DNA from: Endozoicomonas sp. ISHI1
GTDB lineage: Bacteria > Pseudomonadota > Gammaproteobacteria > Pseudomonadales > Endozoicomonadaceae
DNA length: 64,000 bases
Assembly: GCF_024606225.1 (NCBI RefSeq)
Contig: NZ_JAGRPU010000021.1
Coordinates: 1-64,000 of the forward strand
Direction: 5' to 3'
Made by a program: the position numbers and the translations under genes
Shown here: piece after piece, positions 43,640 to 53,301 of the stretch
Layout of the letters: every line of letters begins with the position of its first letter
Numbering within the stretch: position 1 is the first letter of the stretch
The notes under the pieces: generated by a model
Seen by the model: only the letters and a program-made list of their open reading frames with translations
Databases searched by the model: none
Told to the model about the DNA's origin: nothing

Positions 43640-44662
43640 ATGGGGATTTTTGAACGCTATCTCAGCCTTTGGGTTGCTTTGGGCATATTTGCAGGGCTTT
43701 TTGGTGGACTGCAATTTCCAGAATTCTTTGAGGCTCTTGGCCAATGGCAATACGCCAGCATTAATCTGGTTATCGCGGTACTGATCTGGCTGATGATCTA
43801 TCCAATGATGATGCAGGTGGATTTCTCTGCCATTAAAAACGTTCATCGTCGTTCAAAAGGGTTGATCATCACCGTCACTATTAACTGGTTGATCAAGCCC
43901 TTCACCATGGCACTGCTGGCCGTATTGTTTATTCGCTATGTTTTTGGCGACTGGATCAGTCCTGAGCTGGGTAAAGAGTATACTGCCGGTATGATTCTAC
44001 TGGGTGTCGCACCCTGTACTGCCATGGTTTTTGTCTGGAGTCAGTTGACCAGGGGAGACCCTAACTACACTCTGGTTCAGGTCGCCATCAATGACCTGAT
44101 CATGCTCATTGCGTTTGCTCCCCTTGCCGCCTTTTTGCTGGGAGTAACAGAGGTATTTGTACCCTGGAATACCCTGTTTCTGTCCGTCGGACTGTTTGTG
44201 GTGATACCAGTGCTTGCAGGCTGGTTGACCCGAAAAGCTGTTCGCAGCGAACAAGCACTGAGTCTATTTCTGACAGGCATCAAGCCCTTTTCGATCATTG
44301 GGTTAATTGGCACAGTCATTCTTCTGTTTGGGATTCAGGCCAACACGATTATTGCCCATCCCCTGGATATCTTCCTGATTGCCATACCCCTGATCATCCA
44401 GACCTATCTGATTTTTGCCATCACCTATTTATGGATGAAGAAGTGGAAGCAACCCCATAACATTGCCTCACCTGGTGCAATGATTGGTGCCTCCAACTTT
44501 TTTGAACTGGCTGTTGCCGTGGCCATCAGTCTTTTTGGACTGAATTCCGGGGCCGCTTTGGCAACGGTTGTGGGTGTTTTGGTGGAAGTGCCGGTGATGT
44601 TGTCACTGGTTGCCTATGCTAATCGAACACGACAGTCATTCACTGAACGGGAGTCTTCCTGA
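43640..44662 (+). CDS. acr3: Arsenite efflux permease, ACR3 family
   Basis: Inner-membrane transporter exporting arsenite (and possibly antimonite). 340 residues with about ten helices. The family's key cysteine is in [24 protein letters not shown], and [18 protein letters not shown] is present. Start ATG 43640 ([17 protein letters not shown], the typical ACR3 start) with GAGG seven bases upstream; an ATG at 43628 is also in frame. No arsR or arsC is nearby, only the MerR-like gene. Confidence 0.92.
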   Translation: MGIFERYLSLWVALGIFAGLFGGLQFPEFFEALGQWQYASINLVIAVLIWLMIYPMMMQVDFSAIKNVHRRSKGLIITVTINWLIKPFTMALLAVLFIRYVFGDWISPELGKEYTAGMILLGVAPCTAMVFVWSQLTRGDPNYTLVQVAINDLIMLIAFAPLAAFLLGVTEVFVPWNTLFLSVGLFVVIPVLAGWLTRKAVRSEQALSLFLTGIKPFSIIGLIGTVILLFGIQANTIIAHPLDIFLIAIPLIIQTYLIFAITYLWMKKWKQPHNIASPGAMIGASNFFELAVAVAISLFGLNSGAALATVVGVLVEVPVMLSLVAYANRTRQSFTERESS

Positions 44663-44828
44663 TCAGTGACTTTCGAATCGCAGACACCCCGGATTTTCAG
44701 AGGCAATGGCTATCAATAAAGTGTTCAGGAGATTCAGGATAGTCATATATAGCGATTTCAGTTTGTGGCTGAAGGCATTAGAATAGCGCCAATTTAAAAC
44801 AGACTGGATCTTCGGAGCCCTGATTCCT

Positions 44829-46826
44829 ATGTCCTCACGTCGTGAGCTAGCCAATGCCATCCGCGCCCTGAGTATGGACGCTGTACAGAAAGCCAAGTCC
44901 GGACACCCCGGTGCCCCAATGGGTATGGCTGATATTGCTGAAGTATTGTGGCGTGATTATCTGAATCACAACCCGGTTAACCCTCAGTGGGCTGACCGGG
45001 ACCGTTTTGTTCTGTCCAACGGTCACGGCTCCATGCTGCTTTACTCTTTGCTGCATTTGAGCGGTTACGATGTGTCTGTTGAAGACCTCAAGAACTTCCG
45101 TCAGTTGCACTCCAAAACCGCAGGCCACCCTGAGTACGGTTACGCTCCGGGCATCGAGACTACTACCGGTCCTCTGGGTCAGGGTATTGCCAATGCCGTG
45201 GGTATGGCAGTTGCCGAAAAGACTTTGGCGGCTCAGTTCAACCGGGAAGGTCACAACATTGTTGACCACCACACCTATGTCTTCATGGGTGATGGCTGCA
45301 TGATGGAAGGTATTTCCCATGAGGTGTGCTCTCTGGCAGGCACTCTGGAGCTGGGTAAACTGATCGTTTTCTACGACGACAATGGTATCTCCATTGATGG
45401 CGAAGTAGAAGGCTGGTTCACCGACGACACCGTGCAGCGTTTCGAAGCCTACAACTGGCACGTTGTTCCAAATGTTGACGGTCATGACCCTGAAGCAATA
45501 CGTGTTGCTATCGAAGCAGGCCGTGCGGAAAAAACCAAACCTACTCTGATCTGCTGCAAGACTGTCATCGGTTTTGGTTCTCCCAACAAGGAAGGCAAGG
45601 AAGAGTGTCATGGTGCCCCCCTGGGTGACGAAGAGATCAAATTAACCCGTGAGCGTCTGGGTTGGGAACATCCTGCTTTTGAAATCCCGTCCGACATCTA
45701 CAGCCATTGGGATGCCAAAGAAACCGGTACCGCTAAAGAAACCGTATGGAACGAAAAGTTTGCTGCTTACCAGTCTGCTCACCCTGAACTGGCGGCTGAA
45801 TTTGTTCGTCGTCAGAAAGGCGAACTCCCTGCTGACTTCTCTGCCAAGGCAGATGACTTCATTAAGTCCTGTCAGGCAGAAGGCGAGAAAGTCGCCAGTC
45901 GTAAGGCTTCCCAGAACACCCTGAATGCTTTTGGTCCGCTGTTGCCAGAACTGCTGGGTGGTTCTGCTGATCTGGCGGGCTCCAACCTGACTCTGTGGAG
46001 TGGTTCCAAAGGCGTTAAGCCTGCTGACGCCACTGGTAACTACGTGTTCTACGGCGTCCGTGAATTCGGCATGACCGCCATGATGAACGGTATCGCCTTG
46101 CACGGTGGTTTCGTACCTTACGGTGCAACCTTCCTGGTCTTCATGGAATACGCCTGTAACGCTGTGCGCATGGCGGCTCTGATGAAGCAGCGCAGTATTC
46201 TGGTTTATACTCACGACTCTATTGGTCTGGGTGAAGACGGTCCCACACACCAGCCAGTAGAACAGATTGCCAGCCTGCGCCTGACGCCTAACGTGAATGC
46301 ATGGCGTCCTTGTGACACCGTTGAATCGGCGGTGGCCTGGAAACATGCGATCGAGCGTGAAGATGGCCCCAGTGCACTGATCTTCTCCCGTCAGGGTCTG
46401 CCCTGTATGCATCGTGAAGCTGATCAGGTAGTGGACATTGCCCGTGGTGGTTATGTACTGAAGGATTCCGAAGGTACTCCTGAACTGATCCTGATTGCTA
46501 CCGGTTCTGAAGTGGAACTGGCCATGAACGCTGAAGCTGCCCTGACCGCTCAGGGCCGTAAGGTCCGCGTTGTATCCATGCCATCCACTGAGGTTTTCGA
46601 TGCTCAGGATGCGCAATACAAGCAGATGGTTTTGCCTCTTGAAGTCCCTGCCCGTATCGCGATTGAAGCCGCTGCGGCTGACTTCTGGTACAAGTACGTT
46701 GGCCTGGACGGACGGGTCATCGGCATGACCACTTTCGGTGAGTCTGCACCGGCCGGTGATCTCTTTCCATACTTTGGGTTTACTGTAGAAAATATTGTTG
46801 CTGCCGCTGAAGAGATTCTGGACTGA
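44829..46826 (+). CDS. tkt: Transketolase
   Basis: Thiamine-diphosphate enzyme moving two-carbon ketol units in the pentose-phosphate pathway. 665 residues. [11 protein letters not shown]-type start ([17 protein letters not shown]), TPP/Mg motif [13 protein letters not shown]...DDNGISIDG, and pyrimidine domain ([36 protein letters not shown]). Supplies erythrose-4-phosphate for Epd further along. Long antisense frames opposite it are shadows. Confidence 0.97.
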   Translation: MSSRRELANAIRALSMDAVQKAKSGHPGAPMGMADIAEVLWRDYLNHNPVNPQWADRDRFVLSNGHGSMLLYSLLHLSGYDVSVEDLKNFRQLHSKTAGHPEYGYAPGIETTTGPLGQGIANAVGMAVAEKTLAAQFNREGHNIVDHHTYVFMGDGCMMEGISHEVCSLAGTLELGKLIVFYDDNGISIDGEVEGWFTDDTVQRFEAYNWHVVPNVDGHDPEAIRVAIEAGRAEKTKPTLICCKTVIGFGSPNKEGKEECHGAPLGDEEIKLTRERLGWEHPAFEIPSDIYSHWDAKETGTAKETVWNEKFAAYQSAHPELAAEFVRRQKGELPADFSAKADDFIKSCQAEGEKVASRKASQNTLNAFGPLLPELLGGSADLAGSNLTLWSGSKGVKPADATGNYVFYGVREFGMTAMMNGIALHGGFVPYGATFLVFMEYACNAVRMAALMKQRSILVYTHDSIGLGEDGPTHQPVEQIASLRLTPNVNAWRPCDTVESAVAWKHAIEREDGPSALIFSRQGLPCMHREADQVVDIARGGYVLKDSEGTPELILIATGSEVELAMNAEAALTAQGRKVRVVSMPSTEVFDAQDAQYKQMVLPLEVPARIAIEAAAADFWYKYVGLDGRVIGMTTFGESAPAGDLFPYFGFTVENIVAAAEEILD

Positions 46827-46875
46827 TAGCAACAACAGGGAACCTGACGCCCTGAATGGCTTTTAAAAGCCTGCG

Positions 46876-46913
46876 AAAAAACGGCAGATGGTTGATATCA
46901 ACTGCCGTTTTTT
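46876..46913. terminator. Bidirectional terminator between tkt and the SET gene
   Basis: AAAAAACGGCAG / CTGCCGTTTTTT arms (12 bp) around a 14-base loop. The A/T runs on both sides give a T-run in each direction, so it ends tkt on plus and the SET gene on minus. Confidence 0.9.
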
Positions 46914-46917
46914 AATT

Positions 46918-48279
46918 CTATCTATAAGAAGAGATATGTCGTTTTAATTCTGGAACCTTAAACCAGGTTTGACTGCCATTAAAAATGGATCGAGATAAAT
47001 AGGTTTTCAATTGTTCAATATTTTCAATGGTTAATTTTTTCATAAAAGCTTGTTTTTTTGGTCCGGTTTTTCCCGGGAATAAATGTGAAGCCAGATCCTT
47101 TAAAACTGAGGGATTATCAGAGAAAATGATATTGAGAAGTCTCTTCTGAGAGTCATCTAATTCTTTATTTATGTCATCAAGCGTTGCGGGTGCACAATTT
47201 GCACGACGAACTTCGCGGAGCGTTTCCAAGATCTCACCAATTTCATCATCAAGCTCTGATGGCAGTATAATCTCTTTTTGCATTGTTCTGGCTGATCTTT
47301 TTTCTTCGGTGTGTAAACCTTTTTGATTCAGGTTTTTAACTCTGTTGATTATTTTGTTTTTTTGTTTTTCGGTTGCTATTTCTACGTCTGACTTGCTGAA
47401 GTCTATTTCAGAGTCTTGCTTGTTTTTATCGTAATCGAATAGCAGCTCTTCCCCCGGTTTTATATCGCTTATAGCGACAACCACTAGCTGAATACTGTCC
47501 TGATTCCCCCATTCTACCGTATCACTGCCTGAACAGCGGATCATGACATTGGGTTCCTTGGAGTGATTCAGGAATCGGATATCCTTCTTACCGTCACGGC
47601 CAATTTCAATGGCCGGTCTGCCAGATTTTGCAATAAAAGCACCCGACCAGGCGACATAGGAGTCGTTTTCCGGGAAATCGATCTGATTGCCCATATCCTT
47701 CATCGTAAAGACATGATATTTGCCAGTATGAAAATTACGGATTCTGTAAACCAGCGGTCCATCGTAGTGACATACTTCCTCATCCTTTTTAAAGCTCCGG
47801 GTAGCAATGACACCGGTACCGTGTACCACGCCTTCTGTTGAACTTTTTATACCGGGAGTGGTGAATGATTCAGTCCCTGGCGATGTTGGTGTCGATGCTC
47901 TTTCTGAAGCCGGAGATTCAGGGGAATACATTGCTCCTTGTCCATCAGCAGCAGGATTTCCACCATTCTGAGTAAAACGTAGAAGTTCAGAGGATATCAA
48001 GTCCTTAAAAGATGACAGGCTTTTTATGATTTTTGAATAATTTTCTCCGGGAACTACTCTGGTCCTTCTGGCTTTTAAAAGATCCATTGAATGTTTAAAT
48101 ATCGTCTCCGTCGCATCAAAACAACCATGCTTGCAACTGGATGGCAGAGATTTCTCGGCTACCTCGCTTTCTTCAACTTGCCGTAAGCATGATTTTTTTG
48201 CCGGGGGAGCAGCCGTGTCCACTTCGTCAAATCGACGTAACCTTGGCATTTGGCCAAGCCCAGATCCAGTGGGTTGCAT
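46918..48279 (-). CDS. SET domain protein, putative host-directed methyltransferase
   Basis: 453 residues from ATG 48279 (GGAGG eight bases upstream; ATGs at 48294 and 48285 are less well placed). SET domain at about 150-285: HGTGVIATRSFKKDEEV, IDFPEN, IRFLNHSKEPNVMIRC (the NHS..PN motif) and IKPGEELLFDYD. SET proteins transfer methyl groups from SAM to lysines; bacterial ones in symbionts and pathogens often modify host histones. No signal peptide. N-terminus is polar with a proline/serine-rich stretch (120-145), as in translocated effectors. A helical C-terminal region of 150 residues is unrecognised. Heads a four-gene eukaryote-like minus-strand cluster. Confidence 0.82.
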   Translation of the reverse strand: MQPTGSGLGQMPRLRRFDEVDTAAPPAKKSCLRQVEESEVAEKSLPSSCKHGCFDATETIFKHSMDLLKARRTRVVPGENYSKIIKSLSSFKDLISSELLRFTQNGGNPAADGQGAMYSPESPASERASTPTSPGTESFTTPGIKSSTEGVVHGTGVIATRSFKKDEEVCHYDGPLVYRIRNFHTGKYHVFTMKDMGNQIDFPENDSYVAWSGAFIAKSGRPAIEIGRDGKKDIRFLNHSKEPNVMIRCSGSDTVEWGNQDSIQLVVVAISDIKPGEELLFDYDKNKQDSEIDFSKSDVEIATEKQKNKIINRVKNLNQKGLHTEEKRSARTMQKEIILPSELDDEIGEILETLREVRRANCAPATLDDINKELDDSQKRLLNIIFSDNPSVLKDLASHLFPGKTGPKKQAFMKKLTIENIEQLKTYLSRSIFNGSQTWFKVPELKRHISSYR

Positions 48280-48353
48280 TGTCATATCCTCCATGGTTCT
48301 ATTTGGTATTCCAATTTTTTGACCGTAAGGACAGTTTTAAGTTCAAAAGGTGA

Positions 48354-49316
48354 CTACTTCCCGTATTTGGATTCGAGATAATCCAAGAATTTACGTTTAA
48401 GCTTTTCACGATTAAAAGTAAAAGTGTATCCCTCAGAGCCCACTGCCTGATAACGCACTCTATCAGGTTCTGCATCTTCAAAAGATGGCAGATTCCTTTC
48501 TCTACGAGCGTTTTGTAATAAAACTATGATTTTCGAGCACAAATCTTGATTGTACCCGTTATAAGCGAAATTAATAGCATTAACACCATTGTTAGCTTCA
48601 TCAAGAATTTGAGGGTTAGCTCCCCAGACTAATAATTGTTCCACTACATTTGCATGCCCTTTCATGGTTGCAAGCATGAGTACTGTTCGCCCATTAGTCC
48701 CATTAGTTAATTCAAATGTCTGGTCTAATTGTTCCTGATTGACGAACAGAGCCTTAACTAAATCCAGTTTTCCGAATCTGCATGCAAGAGCAAAAGGCGT
48801 AATAGCAGGGTAAAAAAGGTTCTCATCAATTGAAAATACGCCTGTGCACTTGGCAAGTTCATCGGCCCCATACTCGGATATCAGGCTTTTAGCTTTTTCA
48901 ATATCAGCATCAGTATTATCAGCGTCTGTAATTATCTTGAAAAGCCTCTCAACAATACGCTCCAGTTTGTCACGATCTGTCGAGATAGCCATAGCATCTC
49001 TTTTCATCATTTTGCACGGTACAGCTTCGGCGCCCGGGTCATCAGTGTTTGACCTTACCTGTGCTTTGGAGCTATGCCAACAATTATTTGGAGTAGCTTC
49101 ATCTGAAGCTGTAACCTGGGAAGAGGCTTCAACCTTGCGTTCCACGACGGGAGAATAATGTACTTTATTATCATTTTCTTGTGAAGTTATTTGTGACTGT
49201 GGACCAATGGTTGTGACACCGGCACCTGTAAAAGTCGCATCACTCTTATCTTGTGCAACGGCATGAGTCATTTCATTTAGACGTCGTGGCTGAGTGCCAG
49301 CCTTTGGGATATCCAT
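48354..49316 (-). CDS. Ankyrin-repeat protein 1
   Basis: 320 residues, no signal peptide. It shares its N-terminal tag MDI(P/S)KAGTQP and the AMAIS segment with the next two genes. A polar, low-complexity first 110 residues leads to two clear ankyrin repeats (about 175-205 TPFALACRFGKLDLVKALF; 210-245 NGRTVLMLATMKGHANVVEQLLVWGANPQILD) and a degenerate third (NGVNAINFAYNGYNQDLCSKII). Ankyrin repeats bind proteins; a translocated effector is inferred. GGAGGTGT ribosome-binding sequence. Lacks the NP-x-LL tail of its paralogues. Confidence 0.85.
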   Translation of the reverse strand: MDIPKAGTQPRRLNEMTHAVAQDKSDATFTGAGVTTIGPQSQITSQENDNKVHYSPVVERKVEASSQVTASDEATPNNCWHSSKAQVRSNTDDPGAEAVPCKMMKRDAMAISTDRDKLERIVERLFKIITDADNTDADIEKAKSLISEYGADELAKCTGVFSIDENLFYPAITPFALACRFGKLDLVKALFVNQEQLDQTFELTNGTNGRTVLMLATMKGHANVVEQLLVWGANPQILDEANNGVNAINFAYNGYNQDLCSKIIVLLQNARRERNLPSFEDAEPDRVRYQAVGSEGYTFTFNREKLKRKFLDYLESKYGK

Positions 49317-49574
49317 ATTTAAACACCTCCGTATTTAATATTGTGATTGAAAACAACCATGTCATTTAACATTACAATTGCTCTGACAATATTAATTAAC
49401 CAAGGTTCCTAAGTTTTCTTCTAATATTTAGAAAAACGAAAATTGCTAAAAAAGACGGGGTCTGTAGATCAATGGAGCTGAATTAAGCCGTTAATTTCTC
49501 CATAGCGAGAGCTATCACATTCAGGCATTAACCGGAATAGACCCAAGGAAGGGTCACGGATTATACACCCATGA

Positions 49575-50639
49575 CTATTCCTTGGATAAAGATTCGAGAA
49601 GACTCGGGTTTGTAGAACGGAGAGTAGAACGGAAAAGTGCGTGAAGAACCGGGTCTCCATCACAGATTATAGCGAAAGCAACGGGGTTTACAGATAGGAA
49701 TTTTTCAAGAAGTTCCGGGCGTTCAGAAAGAATTCCTGTAAAGTCACAATAATGATTATCTTCCCCAGTATCTGTAATGTAATCATTAATAAGAGCGGGT
49801 TCTTTAAAAGGCGGTAGACCCCTTTCATTACGATAGTCTATTAATAAATCTCTGATTTTAATGCATAATCCTGGATTGTTCGCGTTAAAACCTAAATTAA
49901 GACGATCAACACAATTGTTATCTTCATCAAGAATTAGAACATTAGCTCCCCATGTTAACAATTGCTCCACTACATTGGCATGACCATGAATAACTGCAAG
50001 CATGAGTGCTGTACGTCCATTAGTCCCATTTTCTATATCAAATGTCTGGTTTAATTGTTCCTGATTCACGTACAGAGCCTTGACTAAATCCAGCTTACCG
50101 AATCTGCATGCAAGAGCAAAATGTGTAATAGCAGGATAAGATCTGGTGGTATTTACATGAAAAGAAAATGGGACTGTATACTTGGCAAGTTCATCGGCCC
50201 CATACTCGGATACTAACCTTACGGCTTCAGAAGTATCAGCATCAGTGCTATCAGGGTCTGTAATCACTTTAGCAAGGCTCTCTGCAAAACGTTCAAAGCT
50301 GACACGTCCGCCAGAGATAGCCATAGCATCACTTTTCATTATTTTGCACAGTTGAGATACGGTGTCTGAGCCATCAGCCAATGGCCTTTTCTGTGCGTTT
50401 AAACTATCCCTACTATCGCTTTGAGCCGCTTCATCTGATTGAGCGTACGCGCTAATATTACGATCCACGATGAAAGGGGCAGAGTCTTGGGGATAACTTT
50501 CTTGTAAAGTTGTTTGCCGTGGTAGCCCTGTCTTTGCGGCAATGTCACTCATAAAAGCACTAACTTTCTTATCTCGTGTAACTACAGTAGTCATATCACC
50601 ATAACATAATGGCTGAGTGCCAGTTTTTGATATATCCAT
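49575..50639 (-). CDS. Ankyrin-repeat protein 2
   Basis: 354 residues; paralogue of the genes on either side. N-terminal MDISKTGTQP tag, variable polar segment, then FERFAESLAKVITDPDSTDADTSEAVRLVSEYGADEL and ankyrin repeats TPFALAC-like (THFALACRFGKLDLVKALY) and NGRTALMLAVIHGHANVVEQLLTWGAN. The C-terminal tail has degenerate 11-residue repeats (SERPELLEKFL, SVNPVAFAIIC, STNPSLLESLS) ending LLESLSKE exactly like protein 3. AAGGAG ribosome-binding sequence. Codon use is AT-rich relative to core genes. Confidence 0.85.
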   Translation of the reverse strand: MDISKTGTQPLCYGDMTTVVTRDKKVSAFMSDIAAKTGLPRQTTLQESYPQDSAPFIVDRNISAYAQSDEAAQSDSRDSLNAQKRPLADGSDTVSQLCKIMKSDAMAISGGRVSFERFAESLAKVITDPDSTDADTSEAVRLVSEYGADELAKYTVPFSFHVNTTRSYPAITHFALACRFGKLDLVKALYVNQEQLNQTFDIENGTNGRTALMLAVIHGHANVVEQLLTWGANVLILDEDNNCVDRLNLGFNANNPGLCIKIRDLLIDYRNERGLPPFKEPALINDYITDTGEDNHYCDFTGILSERPELLEKFLSVNPVAFAIICDGDPVLHALFRSTLRSTNPSLLESLSKE

Positions 50640-50995
50640 ATTTTAATAACTCCTTGATTTATTTTTATGTAAACATGCTTTGGAATTTCATTACATAGTT
50701 ACTCAGACAGCGCTAATCAGCCAAAGTTCCTTTTTACTTTGGCAAAAACGCTAATTTCTCAAAAAGAGTGGGATAACATGCTAACAAGCCATGTCCTGAC
50801 GCCAAGATATCCTTGGCAACGTTAATCCTGACCACAGGCAAGACATTTAAAAACCTTCCTGTGACTTATGGCTGTCTTCATTTTGTAGATCAATGTCACT
50901 GACTTAAGGCGTTAATCTCTTCATAGCAAGGGCTATTAAATTCAGGAACTAACCGCAATAAATCCAAGGAATAGTCATGGGTTATGACCCCATGA
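50640..50995. other. Intergenic with conserved ankyrin-gene leader
   Basis: 356 bp. The part next to ankyrin gene 2 (about 50690-50772) resembles the sequences upstream of gene 1 (49370-49460) and gene 3 (52215-52310), sharing TTTCATTA-CATA, AATCA-CCA-AGTTCCT and GCAAAAACGC-type blocks. It likely holds a common promoter. The rest is the duplicated 3' flank of gene 3, with its terminator. Confidence 0.6.
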
Positions 50996-51006
50996 CTATT
51001 CCTTGG
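50964..51006 (-). terminator. Long hairpin over the end of ankyrin gene 3
   Basis: Perfect 18-bp arms (50964-50981 and 50989-51006; CCAAGGAATAGTCATGGG and its complement) with a 7-base loop. One arm contains the last codons and TAG stop. A degraded version overlaps the end of gene 2 near 49540-49586. Confidence 0.65.
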
Positions 51007-52171
51007 ATAAAGATTCGAGAAGATCCGGGTTTTTAGAAAGGAGGAGTTCCATAAGCTCCGGGCTTTCACGACGAATATGACTGAGAAAACCCGGTTTTTC
51101 AGAAAAGAATCTTTCAAGTAATTCCGGGTATTTAATAACGAGGTATGACAAAAACTGTGGGCTTTCACCAGCGAGTTGACTCAGAAAACCCGGGTTATCA
51201 GAAATGAATTTTTCAAGAAATTCCGGATGTTCAGAAAAGAATTCCGGAATGTTAACAGAAATCACCCTTTTCTCAGTACCTTCAATGTAATAACCACTCA
51301 TAGCGGGTTCTTCAAGAGGTGGTAGATTCCTTTCTTTGCGATAGTCTGCTAATAATTCTCTGATTTCAATGTATGAATCAGGCCTGCCTGCGTTATGAGC
51401 TGAATTAAGATGCTCGGCAAACCTGTTATCTTCATTAAGAATTAGAGGATCAGCCCCCAAGTCTAATAAATACTTCACTACATTTGCATGGCCATGAATA
51501 ACTGCAAGCATGATTGCTGTATTTCCATTAGTCCCATTTTCCATATCAAATGTCTGGTTTAATTGTTCCTGATTCACGTACAGAGCCTTAACTAAATCCA
51601 GCTTACCGAATCTGCATGCAAGAGCAAATAGAGTAATAGCAGGGAAACTTCTAGTGGTCTTCATATGAAAAGAAAACGGGATTGTTAACCTGGCAAGTTC
51701 ATCGGCACCGTACTCAGCTATCAACCTTACAGCTTCCGAAGTATCAGGGTCAGTGCTATCAGGGTCTGTAATCACCTTTACAAGGCTCTCTGCAAAACGC
51801 TCCGGGTTGGCATCTCCTGTAGAGATAGCCATAGCCTCTCTTTTCATTATATTGCGCTGTTGGGATTCGGCCTCTGAGTCATCAGTGAATGGCTTTTTCT
51901 GTGTTTTGAAACTATCACTACTATCACTCTGAGCAGCTTCATTTGAAGTTGAAGCTTGTGAATACGCTTGAATATTACGATCCACGATGGGTGTGGCAGA
52001 GTCTTGGGTATCACTTTTTCGTAAATTTATTCGCAGTGGTAGCTCTAACCTTGCGAATACGTTAATCGAAGAAAGCTTACCATCTTTATCGTGTGTAACT
52101 TTAGTAGTCACTTCATTAGCAGTCAGTCCATCATAATTGAATGGCTGAATGCCAGCTTTTGATATATCCAT
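50996..52171 (-). CDS. Ankyrin-repeat protein 3 with 11-residue NP-x-LL repeats
   Basis: 391 residues. N-terminal tag MDISKAGIQP, polar segment, then the shared FAESLVKVITDPDSTDPDTSEAVRLIAEYGADEL region and ankyrin repeats (TLFALACRFGKLDLVKALY; NGNTAIMLAVIHGHANVVKYLLDLGADPLIL). The C-terminus carries seven tandem 11-residue units: SEHPEFLEKFI, SDNPGFLSQLA, GESPQFLSYLV, IKYPELLERFF, SEKPGFLSHIR, RESPELMELLL and SKNPDLLESLS. These probably form an alpha-solenoid extending the ankyrin stack. Host-directed scaffold or effector is inferred. GGAGATG ribosome-binding sequence. Confidence 0.85.
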   Translation of the reverse strand: MDISKAGIQPFNYDGLTANEVTTKVTHDKDGKLSSINVFARLELPLRINLRKSDTQDSATPIVDRNIQAYSQASTSNEAAQSDSSDSFKTQKKPFTDDSEAESQQRNIMKREAMAISTGDANPERFAESLVKVITDPDSTDPDTSEAVRLIAEYGADELARLTIPFSFHMKTTRSFPAITLFALACRFGKLDLVKALYVNQEQLNQTFDMENGTNGNTAIMLAVIHGHANVVKYLLDLGADPLILNEDNRFAEHLNSAHNAGRPDSYIEIRELLADYRKERNLPPLEEPAMSGYYIEGTEKRVISVNIPEFFSEHPEFLEKFISDNPGFLSQLAGESPQFLSYLVIKYPELLERFFSEKPGFLSHIRRESPELMELLLSKNPDLLESLSKE

Positions 52172-52317
52172 ACTTAAACATCTCCGTAAGTAATTTTATG
52201 TAAACCCAATTGGAAATTTCATTCCATAACCAGCTAAGACAGCAATAATCAACCAGAGTTCCTTGTTACCTTGCGAAAAACGCAAATATTTTAGAAAAAG
52301 ACCGGGAAGTTGAAAGC

Positions 52318-52971
52318 TTAAGTTACTGCTACGAGTTTGTAGACCGCTTCGATCAACTCGCTAATGCCTTTCTCCCTCAAGTTGGTTGAAGCCGGTGAGT
52401 TGTGTGTATCCAGCTTGATCACTTCAAACCGCGGTGAATATAAAGCTCTGACTTCCTGCTCCTGAACCGAAAAAGGAGGGCCCGAAACCAGATCCTGATC
52501 ATACTCAACCGTGATCAAAAGGCCTTCCTGTAAATGGGGTGCAGTGTTTAACAGTTGTTCAACGTATTGCTGTCTCATCTCCCGGGGCAATGCAACCAGA
52601 GCGGCACGGTCGTAAAAAACGGTGCTGTCAATGAAGCCCTTGGGTAAAGCAAAGAAATCACCTTCGAGGATATGTATATCATCGGCTTGCCAATGTCGGT
52701 AAGCCTGAACCTCTGTCACTGCCGGTTGCAGTGACTGCTCCTGATAGAACGATTCCACAGCGGCTTTTACCAGCTCTGTACCGATCACTTCCAGCCCCTG
52801 TTGTCTGAGCCAGACCATATCCAGACTCTTGCCACACAATGGCACCAGCACTGAGCGGACTTCTGACAGGTTCAGTTGTGGCCAGAATTTCAATAATGTC
52901 CCGTTGAATTCAGATCTGTGAAAACCAATCCGTCCTTCTTTCCAGCGATTAACCCAGTCAGGATTGCTCAT
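52318..52971 (-). CDS. tpm: Thiopurine S-methyltransferase
   Basis: SAM-dependent methyltransferase of the TPMT family; in bacteria linked to detoxifying thiopurines and selenium or tellurium compounds. 217 residues: WVNRWKEGRIGFHRSEFN at the N-terminus, VLVPLCGKSLDMVWL (SAM loop), GDFFALP, and VFYDRAALVALPREMRQQYV. ATG 52971 (MSNPDWVNRW) has GAGAGG six bases upstream; an ATG at 52989 is less likely. Confidence 0.94.
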   Translation of the reverse strand: MSNPDWVNRWKEGRIGFHRSEFNGTLLKFWPQLNLSEVRSVLVPLCGKSLDMVWLRQQGLEVIGTELVKAAVESFYQEQSLQPAVTEVQAYRHWQADDIHILEGDFFALPKGFIDSTVFYDRAALVALPREMRQQYVEQLLNTAPHLQEGLLITVEYDQDLVSGPPFSVQEQEVRALYSPRFEVIKLDTHNSPASTNLREKGISELIEAVYKLVAVT

Positions 52972-53301
52972 TGTTGTCCTCTCATGCATTTAAGCCGTGT
53001 GTGGCCTGAGTTTGTCGATCAGCACTGACAAAACACTGATAACGGCAAAGCTTACGAGATATACCAGAGTGCACCCCTGATATTATAAATTTGCCTATCA
53101 AATATATTTTTTTATGTCGATAAGACTTAAGATAGCGTTATAAAACTGCCATCTCTTCTGTATACGACAGCGAACTTATTTTTATTCCTCAACCTTGCGA
53201 CGGCAGTGTCGCAACCTTGCATCTGTGCAGCCCAGACAGAAGGAATACAGCACAAACATTTAATGATTTCAGCGACTCATCCGCGTGATCCAAGGAAGTA
53301 C

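Noticed and set aside
44847-46835. Two long minus-strand frames opposite tkt (254 and 397 codons)
   Set aside because: Shadows of transketolase codon bias; no recognisable protein.
50640-52310. CRISPR-like or integron array in the ankyrin region
   Set aside because: Repeats are long gene duplications and in-frame 33-bp coding units, not spacer arrays.
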